A stretch of DNA of 64,000 nucleotides from CAYYFX01 sp964571855 (GTDB lineage Bacteria > ARS69), in NCBI GenBank assembly GCA_964571855.1, contig CAZNDO010000010.1, positions 62,001-126,000 of the forward strand, in the 5' to 3' direction. The number at the start of each line of letters is the position of its first letter. Within the stretch, counting starts at the first letter, position 1. Positions 24,659 through 35,500 of this stretch are shown piece by piece. The translations under genes and the position numbers were made by a program. Below the pieces are notes generated by a model. The model had not been told where the DNA came from. It did not search any database and saw only the letters and a program-made list of their open reading frames with translations.

Positions 24659-26308
24659 ATGTTCCCCGTCCCCTTCCGCGCGCCGGCGTTCGCGCTCCTG
24701 TCCGTGATGCTCGCGGCGTCGTCCTGCACGCGCGAACCGCCTTCGCCGGCTCCCCCGGAGCCGACGCCCGGACTCCCCAACGTGCTCTTCATCCTGGCCG
24801 ACGACGTGGGCTGGGGCGACCTCGCGTGCTACGGCGGGCGCATTCCCACGCCGAACCTGGATCGCCTCGCCCGCGAGGGGATCCGGTTCACGGATGCGCA
24901 CGCGTCGGCCGCGCTGTGCGCGCCGTCGCGGTTCAGCATGCTGACGGGCAGCTATCCGTACCGGAACGGCCGGCCCGGCGGGAGCTGGAACCTGAACATG
25001 CCGTGCGGCTTCCACGAGAACGGCGCGTGGACGGCCGCGGGCCGGCACCTCACCGTGGCCGAGATCCTGGGCTGCGCCGGATACCGCAGCGCGTTCCTCG
25101 GGAAGATGCACCTCGGCGGCACCGTGCGCGACACCGCGGGCGTGGAGATCCGCGAGGAGGCCGAGCTCTTCGACATGGACCTCGCGCGCGGGATCGAGCA
25201 CTTCCCGCACGAGCACGGGTTCGACCACGCGATCGGGCTGCCGAGCGGCATCCAGCACGAGCCGTTCGCATGGTTCGAGAACGGCGCGTACCGGCCCGTC
25301 GATCCGGCGGACCCCGCGGACAACCGCAGCGCCGCGCTCTGGACGAACGGGCGCTACACCATGGGGGACAACGGCGTCTCCGAGATCGTGGAGCATCCTG
25401 AGGATCGTCCGGGACTGGGCGACCGCAACTGGGACTCGTCGCAGGTGGGTCCGTGGCTCGTGGAGGAGGCGCTGGCGTTCCTGGACGGGCACCTCGCCGC
25501 GAACGCATCCGCGGCGCGGAAGCGGCCCTTCTTCCTGTACTACAGCGCGCAGGCGATCCACGTGCCGCACACGCCGCCGCGCCGCTTCCCGGACGGCGCG
25601 CGGGTGGCGGGAACGACCGGCGGCGCCACCTCGGACATGCTGGTCGAGCTGGATCTCGCCGTCGGGGTGCTGCTGCGCCGGCTGGACGAGGCGGGGCTCG
25701 CCAAGGACACGATCGTGTTCTTCGCCTCCGACAACGGCGCCCTCTGGCCCGAGTCCGTGGAGTACGGCGATCCGTCGCACGACAACAACGGGCCGTTCCG
25801 CGGCTACAAGGCGTCCGTGTACGAGGGCGGCCATCGCGTGCCGTTCCTGGTCCGGTGGGGCGACGGGACGCCGGAGGGATCGCGCATCGCGCCCGGCACG
25901 GTGTCCGAAGAGCTGGTCCTGTGCCACGACTGGGTGGCCACGATGTACGAGCTCACCGGGCAGGTCATGGAGGAGGACCAGGCGCTCGACGCGGCGTCGC
26001 TGCTTCCGCTGCTCGAAGGGCGCCAGCCCGCCGGCGTGCCGGTGCACGATTCCGTGATCTATCAGGCGGGCTACGCGTACGACGGCGCCATCCGCCGCGG
26101 GAGCCACGTGCTGCTCGTGGACCGGGAGAACCGGGCCGGCGAGCTGTACGACCTGGCCGCCGATCCGGCGCAGGAGCACGACCTCTCCGGCGATCCCGCG
26201 CAGGCCGAGCGCGTGGCGGCGATGCACGCGGAGTTCCTCCGCTACAACGACCACCGTGACGACACGCGCGAGCCGCGCACCACGAGGCCGTTCACTCCGT
26301 CCGGGTGA
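24659..26308 (+). CDS. Type I sulfatase, predicted lipoprotein
   Basis: 549 aa from ATG 24659, with GGGAG about 8 nt upstream. Lipobox LAASSC gives a lipid-anchored mature protein. The metal-site opening NVLFILADDVGWGDLACYGG is near residues 40-60. The signature C87-A-P-S-R (in SAALCAPSRFSMLTG) is the formylglycine site of type I sulfatases; the Cys needs conversion by a maturase not seen in this window. Later landmarks are GKMHLGG, FFLYYSAQAIHVPHTPP and FFASDNGALWPE. Likely removes sulfate esters from polysaccharides on the cell surface or in the periplasm. It overlaps the 3' end of the convergent LVIVD gene by 17 bp. Confidence 0.93.
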   Translation: MFPVPFRAPAFALLSVMLAASSCTREPPSPAPPEPTPGLPNVLFILADDVGWGDLACYGGRIPTPNLDRLAREGIRFTDAHASAALCAPSRFSMLTGSYPYRNGRPGGSWNLNMPCGFHENGAWTAAGRHLTVAEILGCAGYRSAFLGKMHLGGTVRDTAGVEIREEAELFDMDLARGIEHFPHEHGFDHAIGLPSGIQHEPFAWFENGAYRPVDPADPADNRSAALWTNGRYTMGDNGVSEIVEHPEDRPGLGDRNWDSSQVGPWLVEEALAFLDGHLAANASAARKRPFFLYYSAQAIHVPHTPPRRFPDGARVAGTTGGATSDMLVELDLAVGVLLRRLDEAGLAKDTIVFFASDNGALWPESVEYGDPSHDNNGPFRGYKASVYEGGHRVPFLVRWGDGTPEGSRIAPGTVSEELVLCHDWVATMYELTGQVMEEDQALDAASLLPLLEGRQPAGVPVHDSVIYQAGYAYDGAIRRGSHVLLVDRENRAGELYDLAADPAQEHDLSGDPAQAERVAAMHAEFLRYNDHRDDTREPRTTRPFTPSG

Positions 26309-28724
26309 CGCGCAGCGCGCGGCTTCCCGCCGCGGTCTCGATGCGGACGAAGTAGACGCCGCCGGCCGCGCGACGGCCGCCCGCGTCGATCCCGTCCCAG
26401 ACCTGCCGGTGCGCGCCGGCCTCGAGGCGTCCGTCCACGAGCGTGCGCAGCCGCCTCCCGGCCACGTCGTGCACGGTGATGCGCACGCGATCGGCGCGGC
26501 GCAGGGTGAAGCCGAACGCGGTCTCCCCGCGGAACGGGTTGGGCGCGGCGCCGTGCACGGTCACCGCGGCGCGCGGCCAGTCCGGCGTGGTCACGGCGAC
26601 GGCCGGCCCCGCCTGCTCCGCGCCGCCGTGCTCCACCGCCACGAGGCGGTATTCGTACGTCCGGTCCGCGTCGACCTCCGCGTCGGTCCAGCGGTACGGG
26701 CTCCGCCCGCGCACGAGCGCGCTCGAGGCCGCGCCCCAGTTCCCGTCGCCCGCGTCCCGGCGCTCCACGCGGAAGCCGTCGTGGTTCGACTCGTACGCCG
26801 TTGACCAGGACAGCTCCACGGTCCAGAACCCGGCCGTGGCGGCGAAGCCGGAGAAGCCGACCGCCGTGACGGGCGGGCACTGCTTCGGGTAGCTCACGGC
26901 CTTCGCCGTCAGGTGCGCGGTCCACAGCGCGTCGTCCCCCACCGCGACCGCGAACGGCTGCCCGTCCGGGTGCGTGGCGCCGAGGTACCGGGGAGCATCG
27001 GGCATCGTGAGATCCAGGACGTGCACCGAGCGCTGGTCCGGCACGTAGGCCAGCGGCCCGTCGACGGCGATGTCCTGCGTGAACTCGGGGATCGGCACGA
27101 ACGCCGCCACGGCCAGCGTGGCGAAGTCGTGGACGCGCACGCCCCGCTGCCCGTCGGAGACGAGCAGGTAGCCGTCCTTCGCGGCCACGGCCATGGCCCG
27201 ATCCTCCACGGCGATCGTTCCCAGGTACGCGGGGTGCGCGGGGTCGGCCACGTCGAACACCTGCACGCCGGGGAACTCGTCGGCCACGTAGGCCACCTGG
27301 TCGTGGACCTCCACGTCCAGGGCGAAGCCGGGCGTGTCCGCGCCGCCGATCACGGCGGGACTCGCGGGGTCGGTCACGTCCACGACCACGAGACCCGCGG
27401 TGCCGTCGGCGAGGTACGCCAGGTCCTGCGCGCGCCGCGACTCGGTGAAGATGCGCGCCCGCCCGCCGCCGGGCGTGGCCACGTGCCCGATCTCGTCCAG
27501 CGCGCGCGGGCTGGACGTGTCCACCGTGCGGATGCCGTCGTCCGACACCACGGCGATGTCGGTGCCGGGCACGAGGCGGACATGCCGCGTGATCGAGCGC
27601 GGCACGATCCCGCCGATCCATTGGGGGGACTCGCGGTCCTTGGTGACGATCTGCAGCCCTCCGGTGCCGCACGCGTACAGCGCGTGCGCGCCGTCCCGCA
27701 GGGCGACCACGTCCGTGGTGGAGAACCCGGGGAGATCGGCGCTGCCCGCCGCCTTCGGCGAGTTCCGGGACGACACGTCCACCGTGGTCACTTCCAGGGT
27801 GGAGACGAGGTAGGCCACCTCCGCGCTCAGGGCCAGACCGGCGCCGTCACCGCGGCTGTCCGCGGCGCCATCCCAGGAGAGTTCGTCCGCCGTCACGGAG
27901 ACGGCGCAGAGTCCGCGCCGCCCGGCGCACAGCAGCGCCCCCGCGGACCACTGCACGTCGACCGCGCCGGCGATCCCCGGCTCGGCGTCCAGCGTCACGG
28001 GGAGATCGAGGTCGGAGATGTCCACGAGTCCCACGCCGAAGTCCCGACCCGCCACCGCCGCGCGGTCCCCCGACACGGCCACGTCCCACGCCTGCGACAC
28101 GGGCCCCGCCACGCCGCGCTGGTCCGGGTTCGCCGGGTCGGTGAAATCCACCATCGTGTAGCTCAGGAGGTCCGCGACGTGCGCGATCGGCCAGTGCAGG
28201 TCCACGCGCGTCGAGATCCCCACGGTGTTGTACGCGCCCAGCTCCGCCGGTGCGAAGGGATCGCTGATGTCCAGCAGCGCCACGCCGTCCAGGCCGTTCG
28301 CCACCGCGAGATGGTCCCCGTCCACGTCCACGCCGGTGGCCTCGTCGTACGCGCCGAGCGACGTCACGAACACGGGCATCGCCGGGTTCGCGAGGTCCAC
28401 GATGTGCACGCCTCCGGCGGATCCGGCCACGTAGGCCACGGTGCCGGCGAGCGCCAGATCCAGCCCCGCGGTGGGCAAGGCCACCGAGCCGACCCGCTCC
28501 GGATCGAGAGGATCGCTGACGTCCAGGGTCTCCAGGGCGGTGTCCCCGGCCACCACGAGGTGGCTGCCGAGCAGCGCGGCGGCGTTGCCCCCCGGGAAGT
28601 CGCGGTCGATCGCGAGCAGGTGGTCGTCGTACCGGATGCAGTCCGCCGCGCGCGCGGCGGGAGGCCCGGCGAACATGCCGGTCATGAGCAGGACCGCGAC
28701 GGGCCGCGTACGGCGGTGGGGCAT
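26292..28724 (-). CDS. LVIVD-repeat beta-propeller surface protein with FlgD-like tail
   Basis: 810 aa from ATG 28724 with GGAGG 6 nt upstream; signal peptide ends at PPAARAA. Residues about 50-590 contain around a dozen LVIVD repeats of the form AYVAxxxxGVxVxDVSDPxxPxxxG (for example GGVHIVDLANPAMP, DGVALLDISDPFAP, AQDLAYLADGTAGL). A fibronectin-III-like domain follows (SWSTAYESNHDGFRVERRD, YEYRLVAVEHGGAEQAGP). The last 80 residues are the FlgD-like tail (ITVHDVAGRRLRTLVDG, VWDGIDAGGRRAAGGVYF). Probably an exported binding protein; LVIVD proteins have no assigned activity. Confidence 0.88.
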   Translation of the reverse strand: MPHRRTRPVAVLLMTGMFAGPPAARAADCIRYDDHLLAIDRDFPGGNAAALLGSHLVVAGDTALETLDVSDPLDPERVGSVALPTAGLDLALAGTVAYVAGSAGGVHIVDLANPAMPVFVTSLGAYDEATGVDVDGDHLAVANGLDGVALLDISDPFAPAELGAYNTVGISTRVDLHWPIAHVADLLSYTMVDFTDPANPDQRGVAGPVSQAWDVAVSGDRAAVAGRDFGVGLVDISDLDLPVTLDAEPGIAGAVDVQWSAGALLCAGRRGLCAVSVTADELSWDGAADSRGDGAGLALSAEVAYLVSTLEVTTVDVSSRNSPKAAGSADLPGFSTTDVVALRDGAHALYACGTGGLQIVTKDRESPQWIGGIVPRSITRHVRLVPGTDIAVVSDDGIRTVDTSSPRALDEIGHVATPGGGRARIFTESRRAQDLAYLADGTAGLVVVDVTDPASPAVIGGADTPGFALDVEVHDQVAYVADEFPGVQVFDVADPAHPAYLGTIAVEDRAMAVAAKDGYLLVSDGQRGVRVHDFATLAVAAFVPIPEFTQDIAVDGPLAYVPDQRSVHVLDLTMPDAPRYLGATHPDGQPFAVAVGDDALWTAHLTAKAVSYPKQCPPVTAVGFSGFAATAGFWTVELSWSTAYESNHDGFRVERRDAGDGNWGAASSALVRGRSPYRWTDAEVDADRTYEYRLVAVEHGGAEQAGPAVAVTTPDWPRAAVTVHGAAPNPFRGETAFGFTLRRADRVRITVHDVAGRRLRTLVDGRLEAGAHRQVWDGIDAGGRRAAGGVYFVRIETAAGSRALRVTRTE

Positions 28725-28870
28725 GAGAGACCTCCGGATCCTCGGATTCCCCGACACTTCGTGTTCTTTCCTCCCTACCCAGCCGTAATCCCCGGGTGGA
28801 GTCCGCCAGTGGGCGGGCCCCGTGCTACCATTCCCGTCCGCCCGGGCTGCGATCCCCCCAGGAGAGTGCC

Positions 28871-31096
28871 ATGCGGAGGATTCGCCGCCCCCTCGCGACC
28901 GCCACGATGCTGGCGGCGGCCGCGCTGTCCGTCCCGGTCGCCGTGCCCGCCGAGCCGTTCGCGTACGCCTGGGGCCATCCGCGCCCGCAGGGCAACACCG
29001 TCTTCGCCATGGCCTTCGCCACCGCCACGGACGGCTGGGCCGTGGGCGCCTCCGGGTTCGTGGTGCGCACCACGGACGGCGGCGTGTCCTGGTCGCTGCA
29101 GCACGGGATCGGCGAGGTGGCCCCGGATCTCTGGGACCTCCTGATCACCCCGGGCGGCGCGCTGCTGGCGTGCGGCGCCGGCGCGGGCATCTACCGCAGC
29201 ACGGACGACGGCGCCACCTGGACGGCGATCGCGAACCCCGCGCCCGCCGGGCTGCGCGACCTCGCGATCCGGACCGACGGCGCGCTGTCGGCCGCGGGCG
29301 AGAACGGCGCGCTCGTCCTCTCCACCGACGACGGGCTCACGTGGACGTCGGCCGGGCCGGGCACGGGCGTCATCCGGCACCACGCGTGGCGGACCGCGAG
29401 CGAGGCGTACGCGGTGGGGCAGCAGATGGCGCATCGCACGACCGACGGCGGGGCCACGTGGGCCCCGTTCATCCCCATGGAGTTCCTCGGCTACAACGAG
29501 GTCTACTTCACGGACCCCTCTACCGGCTACGTCGTGGAGGACTTCGGCACGTGGTCGACGACGGACGGCGGCGCCACGTGGACCGAGCACTTCGTGCCCG
29601 TGCCGCCGCTGTACCGGTTCCGCACGCTCGTGCTCTCGGCGTCGCACTGGCTGCTCGTCTGCCACGGCGAGGGCGGCGAGTTGTGGGAGACCACGGATGC
29701 CGGCAGCACGTGGGCGAGCCATCTCTTCACGGACACCGTGGGCTTCCCGTGCATCGTGCAGGCTCCCGGCGGCCGCGTGCACTTCGGCTCCGACGTGGGG
29801 GATCTCTTCCGCACCGACGACCTCGGCGGGACGATCCTCAACGCGACCGCCACGCTGGCGGGGGAGGCGCCGTTCGCGTCGATCTTCCCGATCATCCCGC
29901 GCCCGGACGGCGTCCTCTTCGCGGGCAACCAGCCCGCCTCCGGGGAGCCGGGCATGTGGATCCGCAGCGACGACGGCGGGCTCACGTGGACGGAGCCGGC
30001 CGGCGCTCCCGGCTTCCAGCAGGTCGGCGCGGGCCTCTTCCGGGACGCGACGCACGGCATCGTGACGCGGCGCGACTCGGTGGCCGTGACGACGGACGGC
30101 GGCGATACGTGGACCCCGTCCGCGCTTGGCCTGCCGGACCATTCCATCACGGCCGTCGCCTGGCCGGCCGCGGATCGCGCGTTCGCGTCGACGCGCACGT
30201 CGTCCTCCGTGGGCGGGCTCTTCCTCAGCACGGACGGGGGCCTCGCGTGGGCGCCGGCCGGCGGCGGGATCCCCGCGGGCACGACCGCGTTCTCCGACGT
30301 CTCCTTCCCCACCGCGTCCGTCGGCTACGCGGTGGGATACACGGCGGCGCAATCGCCGCGCGTGTACCGCACCACGGACGGCGGCGGCGCGTGGGCGCTG
30401 CGCGCGGGCGCGGGGCTCTCGGGGCCGCTCGCGTCGGCGGTGTGGTTCGATGCGGACACGGGCGTGGTCAGCCGCTCGGGGACGGCCCCCGAGACCTTCC
30501 GGACGACGGACGGCGGCGCCACGTTCACGTCGGTCCATCCGGACCGCTTCATCCGGCTGGCGCGACGGAGCGCGGGCGAAGGCGTGGGCATCCTTCCGTT
30601 CAGCAACACGTTCCTGCACACCACGGACGCCGGCGCCACGTGGACCGCGCACACCGCGCCGCTCGCCGGCCCGTTCCCCGGGCTGACGGACGTCTGCACT
30701 GCCGCCGCGCCGACGGCCGCGGGCTGGGTGCTGGGCGGCGGGCGCAACCACGTGCTGGTGGCGGTCCCCGCGTCCGCGACGGCGGCGCCGATCGCGCCCG
30801 CCGCGGAGGCGGCGGGTGGCCTCGTGCTCGCGGCGGGACCGAACCCGTCGCGCGGCGCCACGGACGTGCGCTTCTCGTTCCGGCTTGCCGCGGCGGCGGC
30901 CTGCCGGCTCACGATCCATGACGTCTCGGGCCGGCGCGTGCGCGAAGTCCTCGCGGGGAGGCTCCCGGAGGGGCACCACGACGTGGCATGGGACGGCCGC
31001 GACGACGCGGGCCGCCCGGCGGCGTCCGGCGTGTACTTCGTGCGCCTGACGGCGTCCGGGCGGACCGCGGTGGGCCGCGTCGTGCGGATCGAGTAG
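28871..31096 (+). CDS. YCF48/Asp-box beta-propeller surface protein with FlgD-like tail
   Basis: 741 aa from ATG 28871 (AGGAG 5-6 nt upstream); signal peptide ends near AVPAEP. At least twelve Asp-box repeats (TTDGGxTW and variants such as STDDGATW, RSDDGGLTW, TTDAGSTW) are spaced 40-60 residues apart, giving one or two seven-bladed propellers like YCF48-type or sialidase-like proteins. No sialidase catalytic set is recognisable. The C-terminal 80 residues are the FlgD-like tail (LTIHDVSGRRVREVLAG, AWDGRDDAGRPAASGVYF). TACCAT at 28826-28831 could be a -10. It is divergent from the LVIVD gene, with 146 bp between, and the two may be co-regulated. Confidence 0.88.
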   Translation: MRRIRRPLATATMLAAAALSVPVAVPAEPFAYAWGHPRPQGNTVFAMAFATATDGWAVGASGFVVRTTDGGVSWSLQHGIGEVAPDLWDLLITPGGALLACGAGAGIYRSTDDGATWTAIANPAPAGLRDLAIRTDGALSAAGENGALVLSTDDGLTWTSAGPGTGVIRHHAWRTASEAYAVGQQMAHRTTDGGATWAPFIPMEFLGYNEVYFTDPSTGYVVEDFGTWSTTDGGATWTEHFVPVPPLYRFRTLVLSASHWLLVCHGEGGELWETTDAGSTWASHLFTDTVGFPCIVQAPGGRVHFGSDVGDLFRTDDLGGTILNATATLAGEAPFASIFPIIPRPDGVLFAGNQPASGEPGMWIRSDDGGLTWTEPAGAPGFQQVGAGLFRDATHGIVTRRDSVAVTTDGGDTWTPSALGLPDHSITAVAWPAADRAFASTRTSSSVGGLFLSTDGGLAWAPAGGGIPAGTTAFSDVSFPTASVGYAVGYTAAQSPRVYRTTDGGGAWALRAGAGLSGPLASAVWFDADTGVVSRSGTAPETFRTTDGGATFTSVHPDRFIRLARRSAGEGVGILPFSNTFLHTTDAGATWTAHTAPLAGPFPGLTDVCTAAAPTAAGWVLGGGRNHVLVAVPASATAAPIAPAAEAAGGLVLAAGPNPSRGATDVRFSFRLAAAAACRLTIHDVSGRRVREVLAGRLPEGHHDVAWDGRDDAGRPAASGVYFVRLTASGRTAVGRVVRIE

Positions 31097-31222
31097 CGCG
31101 GCGCCGGGGAACTTCGCGCGCGACGCGGAGTAGAGTGAATGGGACGGTCGGCGCCGCGTTCTGCTGACCGGCAAGTCGACATCCTCTGGACCCGCGGATC
31201 GGACGGTGAGAACCTCTTCCGT

Positions 31223-32533
31223 ATGCCGACTCTTCGTCCGGACCGCCGCGGCGGCCGCATCGCCTCCGGTCGCTTTCTCGCAAGCATCGCCCTGATCGCC
31301 CTGGCCGCGGCCGCCTCGTCCGGCTGCGGCCAGGGCACGTCCGCCGAGGGCGGCGCCGGCGGACGCACGCCGGCCGTGGAGGCCGTCCAGGCGCGCGAGG
31401 GCGCGTTGCCGCTCACCCAGCGGCTCAGCGGCGTCGTGCGCGCCCGCAACCAGGTTGCCATCTACCCGCAGATCACCGCCGTCGTGACCGAGGTCCTCGT
31501 GCAGAACGGCGAGATCGTGCGCGCCGGGCAGCCGCTCGTGCGGCTGCGGGACACCGAGTTCCGCGAGCGGTTGAAGCAGGCGCAGGCCAGCCACCGCATC
31601 GCCGCGGCCGAGCTGCGGAAGGCGGAGGCGCAGGCGAAGGAGGCGCGGGCAGACCTGGCGCGCATGCGATCGCTGGCGGAGAACGACCTCGCGTCCGGTG
31701 CGGAGCTGGAGACCGTGGAGGCCCGCGCCGAGGCGGCCGAGGCCGAGGTGGCGCTGGCGGAAGCGCGCGTGGAGCAGGCGCTCGCCGAGGCGCAGGAGCA
31801 GGAGGAGAACCTCGCGCAGACGGTGGTCCGCGCGCCGGTGGCGGGCCACGCGGGGGATCGCGACGCGGAGGTCGGCATGCTGGCCGGCCCGGGCGGGCGC
31901 CTCTTCATGGTGGGCAAGCTGGACAGCGTGCGCGTGGAGGTGGTGCTCACGGATCGCATGCTGGCCTACATCGAGGAGGGACAGCGCGCGGAGGTCTCGG
32001 CGTCCGGTGTGACCACGTCGGCCAGGCTGTCGCGGATCTCCCCCTTCCTGCACCCGGTCACGCACACCACCGAGGCGGAGATCGACCTGGCGAACCCGGG
32101 CGCGGCGCTGAAGCCCGGCATGTTCGTCACCGTGGACGTCTTCCACGGCGAGAGCGAGCGCGCCACGCTCGTGCCGCTGGCCGCGGTGTACGAGTCCCCC
32201 GTCACCGGCCTCGCCGGCGTGTGGGTCACGGACGCGGCCATCGCGCAGGAGCCCGTGGAGGTGATGGACGCGGCCGCGCCCGCCGCGTTCACCGACCCGA
32301 TCGCGTTCACCTTCGTCCCCACCGAGGTGGTGGCGCAGGGCCACATGGAGGCCGCGATCCGCGGGGTCGCCCCCGGCGCGTGGGTGGTGACGCTGGGGCA
32401 GGACCTGCTGGAGGGGGACAAGGCGCAAGCGCGCGTCCGCCCGGTGAACTGGACGCGCGTGGAGCGGCTGCAGCAGCTGCAGCGCGAGGACATGATGGCG
32501 GAGCTCCTGGAGCGGAAGGCGCCGCTGCCGTGA
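31223..32533 (+). CDS. RND efflux periplasmic adaptor (membrane-fusion protein), lipoprotein
   Basis: 436 aa from ATG 31223; an earlier ATG at 31139 is possible, but the preferred start places the signal sequence correctly. Lipobox AAASSGC marks a lipid anchor. Residues about 45-95 form the first lipoyl/barrel half (VRARNQVAIYPQITAVVTEV). Residues 110-195 are a long Ala/Glu-rich coiled-coil hairpin (QASHRIAAAELRKAEAQ, EARVEQALAEAQEQEENLAQ). Then follow the second lipoyl half (VVRAPVAGHAGDRDAEVGM), beta-barrel and membrane-proximal domains. It bridges the inner-membrane pump encoded next and an outer-membrane channel; no TolC homologue is in the window. The stop codon overlaps the pump GTG by 4 bp (GTGA), so the two are coupled. 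Confidence 0.92.
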   Translation: MPTLRPDRRGGRIASGRFLASIALIALAAAASSGCGQGTSAEGGAGGRTPAVEAVQAREGALPLTQRLSGVVRARNQVAIYPQITAVVTEVLVQNGEIVRAGQPLVRLRDTEFRERLKQAQASHRIAAAELRKAEAQAKEARADLARMRSLAENDLASGAELETVEARAEAAEAEVALAEARVEQALAEAQEQEENLAQTVVRAPVAGHAGDRDAEVGMLAGPGGRLFMVGKLDSVRVEVVLTDRMLAYIEEGQRAEVSASGVTTSARLSRISPFLHPVTHTTEAEIDLANPGAALKPGMFVTVDVFHGESERATLVPLAAVYESPVTGLAGVWVTDAAIAQEPVEVMDAAAPAAFTDPIAFTFVPTEVVAQGHMEAAIRGVAPGAWVVTLGQDLLEGDKAQARVRPVNWTRVERLQQLQREDMMAELLERKAPLP

Positions 32534-35500
32534 GGATCACCGACGTCGCCGTCCACCGGCCCATCGCCACCTCGATGGTGTTCCTCATCATCATCGTGGT
32601 GGGGATCATGGGCCTGCGCTTCCTCCCGGTGGACCTGCTCCCCGCCATCGAGTACCCGCAGCTCACGGTGCGCACCGAGTACCCGAACGTGGGCCCGGAG
32701 GAGATCGAGCGGATCATCACGGACCGCGTGGAGAACGCGCTGGCCGGCGTGCCGAACGTGGAGGAGATGCGCTCCCAGTCCGAGGAAGGGCGCAGCTCGG
32801 TGACTTTGGAGTTCACGCAGGGCACGAACATCGACGAGGCGGCGAACGACGTGCGCGCCGCGATCGACCGCATCCGCGACCAGTTCCCGCCGGAGGTGGA
32901 GTCCCCGCGGCTGTGGAAGTTCGATCCGGACAACTTCCCCGTGGTGATCCTGGGCGCCCGCTCCGACAAGGGCATGGAGGAGCTGACGCGCGTCCTGGAG
33001 CGGGAGATCGCGCAGCACTTCGAGCAGATCCCGGGCGCGGGCTCGGTGGACATCTGGGGCGGCGTGTACCGCGAGGTGCAGGTCCGGCTGAAGCGGGACC
33101 GGCTGGCGTCCAGCGGGCTCGCCGCGTCCGACGTGCGCGAGGCGCTGGAGCGCGAGAACACCACGCTCCCCGGCGGCGACCTGCGCGAGGGCACGCGCGA
33201 CCTGTACGTCCGGACGCGCGGGGAGTACGTGTCCCTGGAGGAGATCGCGGACACCATCATCACCACGGTGGACGGCCGGCCGATCCGCGTGCGGGACGTG
33301 GCCGAGGTCGTGGACGGCTACGAGGACGTGGACCGCCTCGTGCAGATCGACGGGCGCCCCATGGTGCGCATGGGGATCCGGAAGCAGTCCGGGGCGAACA
33401 CCGTGGCGGTGGCCCGGGAGGCACGGGCCGTGATGGACCGGGTGAACCGGGACCGCGACGACCTCGAGCTGATGATGGTCATCGACCAGAGCGAGTTCAT
33501 CAAGGACTCCATCCGCAACGTGCAGTCGTCCGCGATCTGGGGCGGCATCCTCGCCGTGCTCGTGCTGTACTTCTTCCTGCGGAACGGCTCCACCACGTTC
33601 ATCATCGCGCTGGCCATCCCGATCTCCCTCATCGCCACCTTCGGCCTCCTGTTCTTCAACGGCCTGACGCTGAACCAGATGAGCTTCGGCGGCCTGGCGC
33701 TCGGCGTCGGGTTGATCGTGGACAACTCCATCGTCGTGCTGGACAACATCGTCCGGCTGCGCGAGGGCAAGCGGCCGCTGCCGGAGAGCGCCCTCACCGG
33801 GACGAAGCAGGTCGGCGGCGCCATCGTGGCTTCCACGCTGACCACGTGCGTGATCTTCATCCCCGTCGTGTTCATGCACACGATCTCCGGGATGCTGTTC
33901 CGGGAGCTGGCGCTCGTGGTCGTGTTCGCGCTGCTGTGCTCGCTGCTGGTGGCCCTCACGCTGGTGCCGATGCTGGCCAGCCGGTATCTCACGGTCGGGC
34001 GGGAAGGGCGCTCGCGCGTGCGGCCGCTGCTGGACCGGCTGGGCGCGTGGTTCTCGCGCGTGGAGGAACGGTACGAGGCCCTCCTGCAGCGGCTCCTGCA
34101 CCACCGGACCATGGTGCTGTCCGGCGCCGGGGCGCTGCTGCTGGCGGCCCTGCTGATGTGGCCGCTGCTTCCCGTGGAGCTGGCGCCGCAGACGGACGCG
34201 GACGAGATCAGCGTGGACCTCGAGATGGCGCAGGGGACCAGCATCGCGGTGGTGAACGAGTACCTGCACGAGCTGGAGGCGCTGGTGCGCGAGGCCGCGC
34301 CCATGGAGGACGTGAAGCACCTGACCATCGAGATCCGCGGCGGCGACGCGGAGGTGGAGCTGGCCCTGCACGGCGCCGGGGAGCGCTCCATGGACAGCTA
34401 CGACATCGCGGATCGCATCCGCACGCACGTGGCCGGCCGCATCCCGGGGGCGGACCTGCGCGTGCAGGCGCAGAGCGGGCTGTGGATGCTGCGGCGGCTG
34501 TTCGGGACGGGCGAGGGCGCCATGCAGCTGGAGCTGCGCGGCTACGACCTGGCGAAGGCGGACGCGGCGGCGCTGGACCTGAAGCGGATCATGGAGGGGG
34601 TTCCCGGGATCGAGGACGTGCGCGTGAGCCGGCGGGAGGGCCGGCCGGAGCAGAACCTGATCGTGGACCGAGAGAAGATCGCGGACGTGGGGCTCTCCGT
34701 GCGGGACATCGCGGAGGTGATCCAGACGAACGTGGGCGGCAGCCGCGCCGGCGTGTTCCGCGAGGGCGGCGACGAGTTCCCCATCGTGGTCCGCCTCCAG
34801 CCCGAGGACCGGCTCACCACGCTGGACCTGGGCAGCGTGTCCGTGCGCACGGACCAGGGGACCATCCTGCCGGTGTCGGCGGTGGTGCACACCGAGCGGC
34901 GGCGGAGTCCCACCTCGATCGACCGCGTGGACGGGCAGCGGGTGACGTACCTCACGGCCAACCTGGAGAGCGGCGTGGCCCTGGGGGACGTGATCGAGGA
35001 CCTGCGGGCGCGCCTGGACGGGTTCACCCTGCCCCCGGACATCACGCTGCTCTTCGGCGGCGAGTACGAGGAGCAGCGGAAGGCGCAGCGGGACTTCGTG
35101 CTGTCCATCGTGATGGCGGTGGTGCTCATCTACATGGTCATGGCCGCGCAGTTCGAGCGCTTCGTGGACCCGCTCATCGTCATGGTCACCGTGCCGCTGG
35201 CCGTCGTGGGCGTGGTGCCCACCCTGCTGCTCACGGGCACCTCCCTGAACGTCCAGAGCCTCATGGGGATCGTGATGCTCGTGGGCATCGTGGTGAACAA
35301 CGCCATCGTGCTCGTGGACTACATCAACCTCATGCGCCGGGAGGAGGGGCTGGACGTGGCCGCCGCCGTGGTGCGCTCCGGCCGCATGCGCCTGCGCCCC
35401 ATCCTCATGACCACGTGCACCACCGTGCTCGGCATGCTGCCGCTGGCCATCGGCGGCGGCGCCGGCGGGGAGATCCAGGCGTCCCTGGCGCGCGCGGTGA

